59,407 bases of DNA from JADGQM01 sp964441945 (GCA_964441945.1 CAYTWB010000016.1:1-59407), one strand, 5' to 3'; numbered from the stretch's first letter, positions 9,252 through 18,198 are shown. Notes: generated by a model from the sequence alone, not told the origin. Numbers and translations are program-made.

Positions 9252-11216
9252 ATGTACGAAGATAAGGAACTCAAAGAGTATCGCGATCTCCTGGCTGCGC
9301 CCGAGAAGTTTGAAGACGGGTTCGGGTGGAAATCCATTATCGGAGCGATCTTCATTGGTTTTCTGATGATGCCCGGTTCCATGTACCTGGGACTTGTGAT
9401 CGGCACGGGAATTGGACCGGCCGCCCGATGGGTCACGATCATCCTCTTTGCGGAAATAGCCAAGCGTGCCTACACCAGGCTGAGCCAGCAGGAGATTTTT
9501 GTCCTGTACTATATGGCCGGAGCCGCAATGGCTTCGCCCTTCTCCGGCCTGCTCTGGAACCAGTACCTGGTCCAGTCGGAGGCGGCAAGGATGCTGGGGC
9601 TCACTCAGCACATTCCCGCCTGGGTAGCCCCCGGGGTCGGCTCCGACGCCCTAGTTGATCGCACTTTTTTCCACAGGGACTGGCTCATTCCGATTCTCTT
9701 GATGATCGGCTTTGAAATCATCTCCGCCGTGGACCACTTCGGTCTGGGCTACGCACTCTATCGGCTCACTTCGGATGTGGAGAAGCTCCCCTTTCCCATG
9801 GCCCCTGTGGGAGCCCTGGGCAATATGGCCCTGGCGGAATCTACCGAGCGAGACACGAGCAGCTGGAAGTGGCGTCTTTTTTCCATCGGGGGCATGATCG
9901 GCCTGGCCTTCGGGGCGATCTATGTGCTGCTCCCGGCAGCTTCCGGAGTCATTCTTTCCGAACCCATTCAGATCTTTCCCATTCCCTGGATTGAGCTCAC
10001 CTATGTCACGGAAGATCTCTTTCCCGCCGTTGCGACGGGCATCCAGCTCGATCTGGGGCTCTTCTTCATCGGAATGGTCCTCCCTTTCTGGGCGGTAATC
10101 GGCGGTGGGATCGGCTTTATCATCACCCTCATCGCCAACCCCATCCTCTATGAGCACGGCATCCTTCATCGCTGGCACAAGGGCATGGCAACCGTGGAGA
10201 CCATTTTTGCCAACAATTTCGACTTCTACATGAGCTTCGGGATCGGATTGGGATTGGCCATTGCGGCGATAGGGATCTTTCATGTTTTCTTCAGCTTCAA
10301 ACAGAAGCACATGGAATCGCTGCGGGAGCGGCTGGCCATTCTCTTTTCCCCGCCCAAGGGCCGCGGAGACTTCAGCATCTGGATCGCCATCGGGATCTAC
10401 GTTCTCTCCACAACCGCCTACATTATCATTTCTTCCATGCTGGTACCGGGGTTTCCCTGGATTTTTCTGGTCGCCTACGGCTTCATCTATACGCCCATTA
10501 TCTCTTACGTCTCCGCCCGAATGGAAGGGATAGCGGGACAATTCGTCAGCCTGCCCATGGTCCGTGAAGCGAGCTTTATCGCAGCGTCGAAATTCTTCGG
10601 CTATGCCGGCATCGGCATCTGGTATGCGCCCATCCCCATTCACAACTACGGCAAAGCCACTCAGCGGTGGAGAGAGATCGAGCTCACCGGCACCAGCTTC
10701 AGAAGCATCATCAAGGCGGAGATCCTCGTCATTCCTATCGTCTTGATCGCCAGCCTGCTCTTTTCGCAATACATCTGGCATCTGGCGCCGATCCCATCCG
10801 TCAACTACCCGTATGCGCAAGAGCTGTGGCATCTCCAGGCCCTGAACACGCTGCTCCTTCAGAGTGCGACTCTTGAGGGCAATTCACCGTTTTTCGAGGC
10901 GCTTAAAGTGGACTATATGGCTGTCGGCATGGCATTGGGGGTGATAACCTACTGGGCGCTGGCAGCCATCAAGCTGCCCGTCATGCTCATCTATGGGATC
11001 ATCCGGGGCCTCAGCCAGACCAGTCCACACGGGATTTTTCTTGAGATCATCGGGGCACTGGTCGGCCGGTACTATTTTATAAAGAAATATGGCCTCACCT
11101 GGCGACAATATGCCCCCGTGCTGCTTGCCGGGTTTTCGTGCGGGATGGGCCTCATGGGGATGCTTGCCATGGGCTTTACCCTTATCTTGCGCTCCTTGCG
11201 AAGCCTCGCCTACTGA
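9252..11216 (+). CDS. Second OPT-like polytopic membrane protein
   Basis: A 654-residue multi-pass inner-membrane protein with about 14 hydrophobic segments. It opens with a cytoplasmic stretch of about 27 residues, then a helix (GAIFIGFLMMPGSMYLGL) and a conserved R-L-S-Q-Q-E-I-F-V-L-Y-Y segment equivalent to the H-E-L-L-L-V-W segment of its neighbour, suggesting an ancient paralogue of the 7092-9071 protein. An acidic V-E-K-L-P-F-P-M loop near 175-185 matches the E-K-M-N-F-P-L loop there. AGAAAGG precedes the ATG. Likely the partner subunit or a second transporter of the same operon; substrate not known. Confidence 0.65.
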   Translation: MYEDKELKEYRDLLAAPEKFEDGFGWKSIIGAIFIGFLMMPGSMYLGLVIGTGIGPAARWVTIILFAEIAKRAYTRLSQQEIFVLYYMAGAAMASPFSGLLWNQYLVQSEAARMLGLTQHIPAWVAPGVGSDALVDRTFFHRDWLIPILLMIGFEIISAVDHFGLGYALYRLTSDVEKLPFPMAPVGALGNMALAESTERDTSSWKWRLFSIGGMIGLAFGAIYVLLPAASGVILSEPIQIFPIPWIELTYVTEDLFPAVATGIQLDLGLFFIGMVLPFWAVIGGGIGFIITLIANPILYEHGILHRWHKGMATVETIFANNFDFYMSFGIGLGLAIAAIGIFHVFFSFKQKHMESLRERLAILFSPPKGRGDFSIWIAIGIYVLSTTAYIIISSMLVPGFPWIFLVAYGFIYTPIISYVSARMEGIAGQFVSLPMVREASFIAASKFFGYAGIGIWYAPIPIHNYGKATQRWREIELTGTSFRSIIKAEILVIPIVLIASLLFSQYIWHLAPIPSVNYPYAQELWHLQALNTLLLQSATLEGNSPFFEALKVDYMAVGMALGVITYWALAAIKLPVMLIYGIIRGLSQTSPHGIFLEIIGALVGRYYFIKKYGLTWRQYAPVLLAGFSCGMGLMGMLAMGFTLILRSLRSLAY

Positions 11217-11248
11217 CCGCACAAAATCACCAAGGAAAGAATCGATAT

Positions 11249-11860
11249 ATGAGCGACATCTATCCTGAGGATTTGGAGGAAGCCGTCCGCTTCCACGGAC
11301 ATCTCTGTCCGGGGCTTGTGATCGGTTATCGCGCTGCAAAGGTCGCCGCAGCAGCCCTGCAGACGGACCGCGCCGAAGATGAGGAACTGGTCGCCATTGT
11401 GGAAACCGATGCCTGCGGTGTGGACGCTGTCCAGGTGCTCCTGGGCTGCACATTGGGCAAAGGAAACCTCATTTTCCGTGACCATGGCAAACAGGTTTTT
11501 ACCGTCATTTCCCGAAAACAGAACAAGGGAATCCGGATTGCCGTGAGGGCAACTGCCATGGAGCGAACCGCCGAACAGGAAGCACTGCTGACGAAAGCTC
11601 GAAGCGGAACTGCTTCCTCTGAAGAAGAACAGGCGTATGGGTCCCTTCAGCAAGCGAGAGTCGGCGAAATCCTCCGCATGCCCAAAGCCGACCTCTTCGA
11701 CATCGCTGCGGTAACGCCGGAGGTGCCGCAGAAAGCGAGGATCTTCAAGTCGGTGGTCTGTCACTATTGCGGGGAAAGGGTGATGGAGCCGCGCGCCCGT
11801 ATTCGGGACGGCGAGATCGCCTGCATTCCCTGTTCCGAGGTTTACGGTCGAGGATGGTGA
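11249..11860 (+). CDS. FmdE-family protein with C-terminal zinc finger
   Basis: A 203-residue cytoplasmic protein. The N-terminal FmdE domain (about 8-150) carries F-H-G-H-L-C-P-G (H16, H18, C20), D-A-C-G-V-D (C56) and G-C67-T-L-G-K-G-N, the set of conserved Cys/His residues. A TraR/DksA-like zinc finger closes the protein (C171-x2-C174 and C192-x2-C195). FmdE proteins are named for formylmethanofuran dehydrogenase of methanogens but in bacteria occur alone, with an uncertain role in molybdenum or tungsten enzymes. ATG 11249 follows AAGGAAAG at 11232; the open frame upstream overlaps the preceding gene and is ignored. Last gene of the FtsX/OPT-like operon, 32 bases after the transporter. Confidence 0.85.
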   Translation: MSDIYPEDLEEAVRFHGHLCPGLVIGYRAAKVAAAALQTDRAEDEELVAIVETDACGVDAVQVLLGCTLGKGNLIFRDHGKQVFTVISRKQNKGIRIAVRATAMERTAEQEALLTKARSGTASSEEEQAYGSLQQARVGEILRMPKADLFDIAAVTPEVPQKARIFKSVVCHYCGERVMEPRARIRDGEIACIPCSEVYGRGW

Positions 11861-11861
11861 G

Positions 11862-11889
11862 GAGGTGACGAGTGAGAGGTGACGAGTGA
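11862..11889. repeat. 14-base tandem duplication
   Basis: GAGGTGACGAGTGA occurs twice in direct succession just after the FmdE stop codon. Probably replication slippage or part of a dispersed repeat; no function seen. Confidence 0.8.
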
Positions 11890-12360
11890 ACCGTTGATTG
11901 ATCAACAATGAAATCATCTACCTCCCCCACGGATAGACGAACCTCTGATCCCCCGTACCGCGCCACAGAACAAGTCACCACTAAGAGATACAGAATCTGT
12001 TAACGTCCCATTTTAGCGATGTGAAACTCTCGTCATTCCCGCATGCTGGGTGCATTCAAAAGTGGGAGTAATTGGCAAGGAGGTCCCTCTTGCCTGGAAT
12101 TCCGCCAATATCGTCATTCCGGCAGGTTTGCCGTGAAAATGCAAAATTGTTGAACATATAGCCATTCCACTAACTTAACTGCGGATTCAGGGATTATTTT
12201 CATCACTCGGGGTGAAACAATAGCCACGATTCATGACCGTTAAGCCGGAATCCAGCCGTACAGTTGTATTGCACACGCAGCTCTCTTATGAAACTTCATA
12301 TGTCCAAATGAAGTTTCAAGGCTGCGTTTAAACCGCATCCAGAGAGGCGGCGGCCCCGCT

Positions 12361-12531
12361 GGATTCCGGCTAGAAGCATGCCGGAATGACGGATTGTGTC
12401 TGTACAGGCAATAGGTTTGTTCCGTCGTGGGGTGGCGTTACTCTCACTTTTGATTGCACCCCGCCGCATGCTTTTGGCGGGAATCCAGGAGGAAGCAAGC
12501 TGGATTCCGGCTAGGAACATGCCGGAATGAC
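12361..12531. repeat. Two direct copies of an ATTCCGGC/GCCGGAAT repeat
   Basis: The 30-base copies at 12361-12390 and 12502-12531 differ at only a few positions and share GGATTCCGGCTAG at the left and CATGCCGGAATGAC at the right, forming an imperfect hairpin. Related fragments lie at 12042-12135, 48781-48830, 51241-51267 and 59281-59349. The whole gap 11861-12824 (about 960 bases) holds these repeats and no gene I can support. Confidence 0.8.
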
Positions 12532-12824
12532 GGGTGCCTTAAGCGGAAGGCCCGGCACCTCCCGCAGAATATGCATCCCGAAAGGAACTTATCGGGGGCG
12601 ATCAACCGGTCAGAGGATGCAGGTTTGCCGGGAACAGGAGTGTCGTGAGGAAAAACGTTGACAGAGATCAGGGATATGATAAGCATGAAACGTTCAAGCC
12701 GCGCAGTATTATTGATACCCTCGTTCAAATTTCATCTAAGCGTTTTGCCGATAGAGCGGATGACTTCTAACGCCGATCCTGCGGAAGCAACGGGTGAGAA
12801 ACGCGTGAGAATGAGCCAACAGTC

Positions 12825-14276
12825 ATGAACGCAGAGGAATTCCCGTCGGGTGTTCCCCGTGATGCTACAACAGGATGGCATGCGGCAATTTCCGGCCGAC
12901 CGGAGGATGCTATTCCGGGACACGATCTGTTCCGGATCATTGCGGAATCCTCGCCGGTTGCGCACTTCATCCTGCGCGAAACGCTCCCGTTATATGTCAA
13001 TCCGGCTTTTGAAGCGCTTACCGGGTACAGCAGTGCCGAGGCCCTTGATGGCAGGTGCCTTGATCTGTTCGCTGCGTTGCTCCCCGCCCCGGCCGAAGGG
13101 CCGACGCCTCCGGGACCTCAGAGCAATCTCCCTCTCCGCTCCGAGGACCTCATTCACACCAAAGACGGCAGTACAAAATGGCTTGCCGTCACGACCGCTG
13201 CCATTCATACCGCTCAGGGACCGGTTCTGCTCGGGACCCTGACGGATATTACCGAAAACCGGCAACGGGAGGAGGCCCTCAGGCTGAGCGAGATGCGCTA
13301 CAGGGGGGTCCTTGAATTTGCACCCGATATGATCATGATCTATGACCTCGAAGGGACAGTGATCGACGTGAATCCCGCGTGTGCAAGAATCTGGGGTGTC
13401 CCGCGAGAACAAGCCATTGGGATTAACGTCCCGAAGACGTTCTGGTCCGAGGAGGACAGGGTGAGGTTCCCGGAAATACTGGCGGAAACCCTCCGGCGCG
13501 GGGAGTATCTTCGTGACATAGAGGGGGTACGTCCCGACGGCCGGCACTGGTTTGCGGAGAGCAACGCCAAAGTGGCTAAGGTGGGGGACGAGACGTTCAT
13601 CATCGTTATCGTGCGTGATGTGACGGAACGCAGGCAACTGGAGGAGCAACTGGGATCGGCGCTCAGGGAAAAAGAGACGCTCCTTCGAGAGATCCACCAC
13701 AGGGTGAAGAACAACATGCAAATCATCTCCACCCTTCTCAAACTGCAATTGAGAAATGCCGGCGACGACCAAACGCGAGCGCTTTTCCGGGAGAGCCAGA
13801 ACCGCATCCTCTCAATGGCCATGATCCATGAGAAGCTCTACCAGTCCGAGGGCATCCACAAGATCGACCTCCAGGATTACATCAACGATCTAGCCCATGA
13901 GGTCTTTGCATCCTTTGGCGTCGATCCCGGCCGGGTCGGCCTGAGGATCGACGTCCAGGACATTGCCCTGAAGATGGACACGGCCATTCCCTGCGGCCTC
14001 ATCATCATCGAGCTCATCTCCAATTCCTTGAAGCATGCTTTCCCCGAGGGCCGCGGGGGTGAGGTTTTCATAGGCCTTCGCTCGCAGGATCATGGTTATC
14101 TTCGGCTTACGGTGAGTGATGACGGCGTTGGACTGCCACGGCATATCGATCTCGCCCGGTTGAAGTCTTTGGGGTTCCGCCTTGTGTCCGATCTGGCCAG
14201 GTATCAGCTGCAAGGCGAAATGGACTATTCCGTTGAAGGAGGCACAACGGTTCATGTCACGTTCCACGAAAGATAA
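12825..14276 (+). CDS. PAS-PAS sensor histidine kinase, HisKA_2 type
   Basis: A 483-residue kinase with no membrane segment, so a cytosolic sensor. Two PAS domains (about 34-145 and 157-270) are followed by the HisKA_2 dimerisation region E-I-H-H-R-V-K-N-N at 289-297 (phosphoacceptor H291 or H292) and an ATPase domain with N-box I-E-L-I-S-N-S-L-K-H-A and G-box D-D-G-V-G-L-P. Several starts are possible; no clear ribosome site precedes 12825. The response-regulator gene begins inside its last 23 bases, so the two are translationally coupled and form one phosphorelay. Signal unknown. Confidence 0.9.
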   Translation: MNAEEFPSGVPRDATTGWHAAISGRPEDAIPGHDLFRIIAESSPVAHFILRETLPLYVNPAFEALTGYSSAEALDGRCLDLFAALLPAPAEGPTPPGPQSNLPLRSEDLIHTKDGSTKWLAVTTAAIHTAQGPVLLGTLTDITENRQREEALRLSEMRYRGVLEFAPDMIMIYDLEGTVIDVNPACARIWGVPREQAIGINVPKTFWSEEDRVRFPEILAETLRRGEYLRDIEGVRPDGRHWFAESNAKVAKVGDETFIIVIVRDVTERRQLEEQLGSALREKETLLREIHHRVKNNMQIISTLLKLQLRNAGDDQTRALFRESQNRILSMAMIHEKLYQSEGIHKIDLQDYINDLAHEVFASFGVDPGRVGLRIDVQDIALKMDTAIPCGLIIIELISNSLKHAFPEGRGGEVFIGLRSQDHGYLRLTVSDDGVGLPRHIDLARLKSLGFRLVSDLARYQLQGEMDYSVEGGTTVHVTFHER

Positions 14277-15273
14277 AAGCGATCGAGTCCCGACGGCCTT
14301 GAGGAAGGCCCGGATCGCCATTGTGGAGGATGAGATCATCCTGGTGAGGGGTCTCGAGGAAGCGCTGGAGAGGCTTGAATACACGGTTTGTGGATTTGCC
14401 TCCTCGGGAGAGGATGCCATCGAGTTGATCGAAAGGGAAAAACCGGACCTGGCACTGGTGGACATCTTCCTGCGAGGGGCAATGGATGGAATAGAACTTG
14501 CCCGAATTGTTTCGGATCGATTCGGCATTCCGGTCATTTACATCACGGCCTATTCCAGCAGCGATGTGCTGGAGAGAGCCAAACTCACCGACCCCTTCGG
14601 CTACATCGTGAAACCGTTCAGGGACAGGCAGCTCAAGGTGAGCATCGAACTGGCCCTCGAAAGACTGAGGGCGGAACGGGAAAGAACGGCCCTGCTCGAA
14701 AAGTATCGCAGAACGATCGAGGAATTGGAGCTCGAAATCGTTGGGCGCAGCCGTGAACTGGATGAGACCAGGAAAGAACTGGAGTCGGCAGTCGAAGAGG
14801 TTGGCTCTCAGGAAGTCAAGCTCGATCAACTGCGGCATGAATTGCAGGAGCTCAACAAGAGCCTTCTGACCATGTCAACCCAGATGGCAAGGATGAGGCA
14901 AGATCTCGAAATGGAGGTGGCTGCAGCCATTCGAGCGAGGATTCTGCCCATCTTGAGGCAGCTCGAAAACAATACCGATTCCCGGAGATATCGAACCGAG
15001 ATCGAGATGCTCTCTCTGCACATGAGCCATCTCTCGTCGAGCCTGGCAAAAGAGCATACCCCAAGCGGCGCTCTCTCCTGCATGGAACTTCGCATAGCAG
15101 CTCTCATCAAGAACGATTTCACCAGTGAGCAAATTGCTCAGCAGCTGCACCTTTCCCCTGATACGATCAAGACCCATCGGCGAAACATCCGGAAAAAGCT
15201 TGGCATTCAGAACGTTTCCACCACCCTCTCCACCTTTCTCAAGCGCCGGTGGATTGCGGCCCGTTCTCACTAG
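14254..15273 (+). CDS. Response regulator, REC-coiled coil-LuxR HTH
   Basis: A 339-residue transcription regulator. The receiver domain (about 19-135) has acidic E-D at 25-26 and phosphoacceptor D70 in A-L-V-D-I-F. A long coiled coil (about 140-230, heptads rich in E, L, R) links it to a LuxR-type helix-turn-helix near 278-335 (E-Q-I-A-Q-Q-L-H-L-S-P-D-T-I-K-T-H-R-R). The long coil between receiver and HTH is unusual for the NarL family, whose linkers are short. GAAGGAGG at 14235-14242 supports ATG 14254; the longer frame from 14182 is inside the kinase. Partner of the overlapping kinase. Confidence 0.88.
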   Translation: MSRSTKDKSDRVPTALRKARIAIVEDEIILVRGLEEALERLEYTVCGFASSGEDAIELIEREKPDLALVDIFLRGAMDGIELARIVSDRFGIPVIYITAYSSSDVLERAKLTDPFGYIVKPFRDRQLKVSIELALERLRAERERTALLEKYRRTIEELELEIVGRSRELDETRKELESAVEEVGSQEVKLDQLRHELQELNKSLLTMSTQMARMRQDLEMEVAAAIRARILPILRQLENNTDSRRYRTEIEMLSLHMSHLSSSLAKEHTPSGALSCMELRIAALIKNDFTSEQIAQQLHLSPDTIKTHRRNIRKKLGIQNVSTTLSTFLKRRWIAARSH

Positions 15274-15425
15274 CACACCCAAAGCCTCAAGATGGTCCTG
15301 CCGGTTACCTGTCCAGAAATTCAAATTCCCCAAAGGGTAAGTGGGTAGGTCAATACCCATTTCATACCCATGAAGAATCACCCTCTACACCAGAAACGCT
15401 CCTCCTTTAGGATTCAATTGAGCAA

Positions 15426-16340
15426 ATGCGAAAGTACCATAGCCTCAACGCCGGTATGCAATATGTTCCCATTACCGCGGATGACGACGATCCAAGGGCA
15501 AACCGAATCACCGCCTATCTCAATCTCCTGAATCACCTTGTGTCTCAACAGGTGGACCAGTTACGGCAATCGCCGTTCGAACCTGGAAGCGAGATCACCC
15601 GGTATTATGAGATGCTGCCTGAATCGCCCCCGAAGGAACAATATCGCGCCATGCTGGAAGCCACAGACCCTGAAGAGAAACAGAAACTGCAGATTAAGCT
15701 TCGCAGAGAGGTTGTTCCTGGCTCTATCGATGCCAATATCATGACAAAGGTGGATAGCCTGAGGGATATCCATGGCGCCAAACCTCCTCCTGAGTATTCC
15801 GATGCAAAGGCCGCTCTGCGTGGGTTCGCCCGGAGTGAAGGGCTATCATCGATTGTCTGCTCGGCCGGCATAAACAGTTTTCTCTACAAGTATTTCACGA
15901 ACTTCAAAGAATTCTATCCGGACGAGAACGGTGAGCAGCGAAAGAAGATCACCATTAAAGTGAGCGACTACCGTTCCGCCGAATTCCAGGGAAACTTTCT
16001 TGCGAAGCTTGGATTGTGGGTGTCTGAATACCGCATCGAGTCGGGACTCAATTGCGGCGGCCATGCCTTCCCAACTAAGGGGCTGCTTCTCGGGCCGATA
16101 CTGCAAGTGTTTCTCGATAAACGTGATGCGTTGCGGCAACGGCTGTATGCAACCTACAGAAAAGCTCTGACCGCCATGGGGCGGACCGTACCTGCTGATC
16201 CACCGGAAAGCCGTCTGACAGTTCAGGGCGGGATCAGGACGGCTGAGGAAGACAACCTGCTCCACACCTACTACCAAGTCGACGGCACGGGATGGGGAAC
16301 ACCTTTGACAGATTATCCCTCGTTAGTGGGTCGGGCGTAA
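15426..16340 (+). pseudogene. Truncated uncharacterised protein, 3' half lost
   Basis: Encodes 304 residues, of which the first about 293 look native and conserved in style (S-L-N-A-G-M near the start; G-L-N-C-G-G-H-A-F-P; V-Q-G-G-I; G-T-G-W-G-T-P). As I recall, proteins of this unnamed family are roughly 600 residues and continue past G-T-G-W-G-T-P. Here the frame runs after about base 16304 into sequence that reads on the other strand as tyrosine integrase, giving a foreign tail of 11 residues. The C-terminal half is therefore lost to insertion and deletion. Function unknown. Confidence 0.7.
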
Positions 16341-16682
16341 TTTCGTTTCTCTTCCGTTTTGGCGGCAGAATCTTTTTCAGTAATCCCTACGCCGGATTCT
16401 CCAGCACCATCTTGTTGTCAATCGCCTCGGCAAAGATCGCGCTGATTACGGCAGGAGTGAGTTCCACGCTCTTGGCGGAAGGTATTGCCAGGATGTCGGC
16501 GAGCAGTTCCTTGACTTTCTGCCGGTCGACCTTCTGTGCCGGAAGGTTACCAAGAGAAGGTTCCAGGAAATCACGCACAATGCCGCTATATCGCTCAATC
16601 GTATTTGCGCTTTATCTTCCTCTGTTTACCAAGTCCGGCCACTGATGACTCCGCGCAAGCATAATCCGGCATCCTTCCTCAT
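16305..16682 (-). pseudogene. Decayed tyrosine recombinase (integrase) N-terminal part
   Basis: Reading the minus strand from ATG 16682, an 18-residue start ends at a stop near 16626; the frame then shifts to N-T-I-E-R-Y-S-G and continues through the SAM-like core-binding domain (F-L-E-P-S-L-G; A-E-A-I-D-N-K-M-V-L-E-N-P-A). A TAG at 16387-16389 interrupts it, after which G-L-L-K-K-I-L-P-P-K-R continues in frame to the junction at about 16305. The catalytic domain is missing. The ATG overlaps the stop of the small gene upstream (ATGA), so both were one operon. It marks the edge of an inserted block next to the arsenic genes. Confidence 0.75.
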
Positions 16683-16909
16683 TTGACCTCCACGCTCCCG
16701 AGCCATTCGTTCACCTCCTGTAAAGTCTTTGGACCCTCTCCCTCCAGGCGATGCAGCCCCGATTGGGCTGCATCGATCAATTGAGTGCTTCGGCTGATGC
16801 CCAGTTTTGGCAATAATGCGATGGTCCTCTTTTTCAGACCAACCATGCAACCATTGTTCGGAGCACTCCATCCCTTCTGAAGCTGAAAGGGGAAACGGAT
16901 ATCTCGCAC
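16679..16909 (-). CDS. Small protein upstream of the integrase remnant
   Basis: 76 residues from a GTG start at 16909, ending in the ATGA overlap with the integrase start. It contains a basic K-K-R-T-I-A-L-L-P-K-L-G-I-S-R-S-T segment that could form a helix-turn-helix, and no Cys motif. I do not recognise the family. Its coupling to the recombinase suggests an excisionase or an integrase partner (inference). It may be a relic like its neighbour; an ATG at 16925 lies in another frame. Confidence 0.4.
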   Translation of the reverse strand: MRDIRFPFQLQKGWSAPNNGCMVGLKKRTIALLPKLGISRSTQLIDAAQSGLHRLEGEGPKTLQEVNEWLGSVEVK

Positions 16910-16925
16910 TAAATTGATGTTTCAT

Positions 16926-17026
16926 AATACATTGTACTTAATGGAATTAATAATATTATATTCTGGCATCAGATAACACTTGATATCTCACTCTAAGTTT
17001 TGTATATACCCATGTAACAATGTATT
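16926..17026 (+). promoter_or_regulatory. AT-rich ars promoter region with paired operator-like repeats
   Basis: AATACATTGT at 16926-16935 and ACAATGTATT at 17017-17026 are exact reverse complements 81 bases apart, flanking a very AT-rich stretch in an otherwise GC-rich window. The right arm ends 12 bases before the arsR start. ArsR proteins bind AT-rich inverted repeats at their own promoters, so these are candidate operators; the wide spacing would require looping or two separate half-sites. Confidence 0.45.
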
Positions 17027-17038
17027 TGAGTTTGTTCC

Positions 17039-17383
17039 ATGAGGCAGTTTATCAAAGTCACCAAGGCACTTTCCAACCCAAACCGGGTCAAGATTGTCAA
17101 GATGCTGCAACATCGTTCCATGTGTGTCTGTGAGCTTCAGGCCGCCCTCAAATTGGCTCAGCCTACGGTTTCGAACCATCTGAAAGTCTTGGAGGAAGCC
17201 GGTCTGGTGACCTACAGCAAGAGCGGCTTGCGGGTCAACTATTCGGTGTCCGACGGGAATAGCAACCCGTATGCAGCAGCTCTGTTGGGTAATCTTAAAC
17301 ACTGGATGGAAAGCGATCCGCAGATTCTGGCCCTGACTAAAATGCTTCCAGAACTAGATCGAGAGCAGATCTGCCAGAAATAA
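17039..17383 (+). CDS. arsR: ArsR/SmtB-family arsenic-responsive repressor
   Basis: A 114-residue winged-helix repressor. The recognition region Q-P-T-V-S-N-H-L-K-V-L-E-E-A-G-L is typical of ArsR, and C29-V-C31 in M-C-V-C-E-L forms the arsenite/antimonite-binding pair of classical ArsR proteins. It should release DNA when As(III) binds. First gene of the ars operon, just downstream of an AT-rich region with an inverted repeat. No strong ribosome site precedes the ATG. The next gene starts 39 bases on. Confidence 0.92.
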   Translation: MRQFIKVTKALSNPNRVKIVKMLQHRSMCVCELQAALKLAQPTVSNHLKVLEEAGLVTYSKSGLRVNYSVSDGNSNPYAAALLGNLKHWMESDPQILALTKMLPELDREQICQK

Positions 17384-17422
17384 TACCGATCGCAGCACTA
17401 TCGCCTGAATGGAGAGAGAACG

Positions 17423-17881
17423 ATGGATGCTGTCGATCTCACGCGTATCAGGGTGGGGAAATCCTGTGATGAGGAAGTTGCGTCGTTCATGCTGAAAGAA
17501 CTTTCTGCCCACAATTACGTTCCCGACGGGGCAAGGGATGAATACGGAAAGGCCTTTATGCGCGAATTCCCGAAAGCTATCGGCCTGGTGGTGACAGGGA
17601 GCCATTGGAGCCATCATCAAGGTCTCGACATACAAGTCTTAGGGATAGGCTGTGCGCAGTGTGACAGCCTTGAACAAATGACAATGGGATTGCTAGCCGA
17701 ACTGAATCTCCCTGCAAGCCTTGATCCTGTTACCGACATCAAGGAGATGGCCCAATACGGAGTGTTGGGGACCCCAGGTGTCATCATCAACGAGAAGGTC
17801 GTCGCGGTTGGCAAGGTGCCTCCACGCAACCAGATCAAGGCCTGGCCTGGGGAAGCCAGGGAATCCGTTGCCGGGAAATGA
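17423..17881 (+). CDS. Thioredoxin-like protein with N-terminal extension
   Basis: 152 residues. The C-terminal half (about 69-145) is a Thioredoxin_3 (redox-active disulfide protein 2) fold with G-C77-A-Q-C80 and the cis-proline segment G-T-P-G-V-I-I-N. The N-terminal about 60 residues (D-E-E-V-A-S-F-M-L-K-E-L) are a separate small domain I cannot name. GGAGAG precedes the ATG. Its place after arsR suggests it supplies electrons to arsenate reductase or handles thiol-bound arsenite. Confidence 0.8.
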   Translation: MDAVDLTRIRVGKSCDEEVASFMLKELSAHNYVPDGARDEYGKAFMREFPKAIGLVVTGSHWSHHQGLDIQVLGIGCAQCDSLEQMTMGLLAELNLPASLDPVTDIKEMAQYGVLGTPGVIINEKVVAVGKVPPRNQIKAWPGEARESVAGK

Positions 17882-18033
17882 GAGATTTTGAACTGATGGG
17901 GCTTTTGGAGCCCATACAGAGAGGACCCTTGCCGGAAGACGGGAATCGGTCGGGAATGTGCCGGCCGCCCTGCTCGGCATAACGCCCTTTTGCTCATGCT
18001 CCACGCTACCGCTTATCATCTCCTGAGACGGCC

Positions 18034-18198
18034 ATGCTAAGGAAGGTTCCCAAGCCTAGGCTGATTATGGTCTTCACCGGCGTGGTCACAGTCGGCATTA
18101 TCATTGTCGGATTCTTGTTTAACCTGTTGATTTGGAACTCGAGTCTTCAGGTCAATCAACAACACACCGTCACACAAGGAGAAGATCATGAAAATTAA
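18034..18198 (+). pseudogene. C-terminal remnant of a permease (UPF0718/DUF318 type)
   Basis: 54 residues with one membrane helix ending I-I-I-V-G-F-L-F-N-L-L-I, the style of the last helix of UPF0718 permeases found in ars operons. The roughly 300 residues that should precede it are absent; 17882-18033 holds no coding sequence I recognise. Its end overlaps the next start by 11 bases, as expected of an original permease-thioredoxin gene order. Internal deletion is the simplest explanation. Confidence 0.55.

Noticed and set aside
9651..10832. 393-residue minus-strand open frame
   Set aside because: Shadow of the second OPT-like gene; Asp/Gly/His-rich and featureless.
12658..12680. TTGACA followed by TATGAT as a promoter for the HisKA_2 kinase
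   Set aside because: The spacer is only 11 bases, too short for sigma-70.
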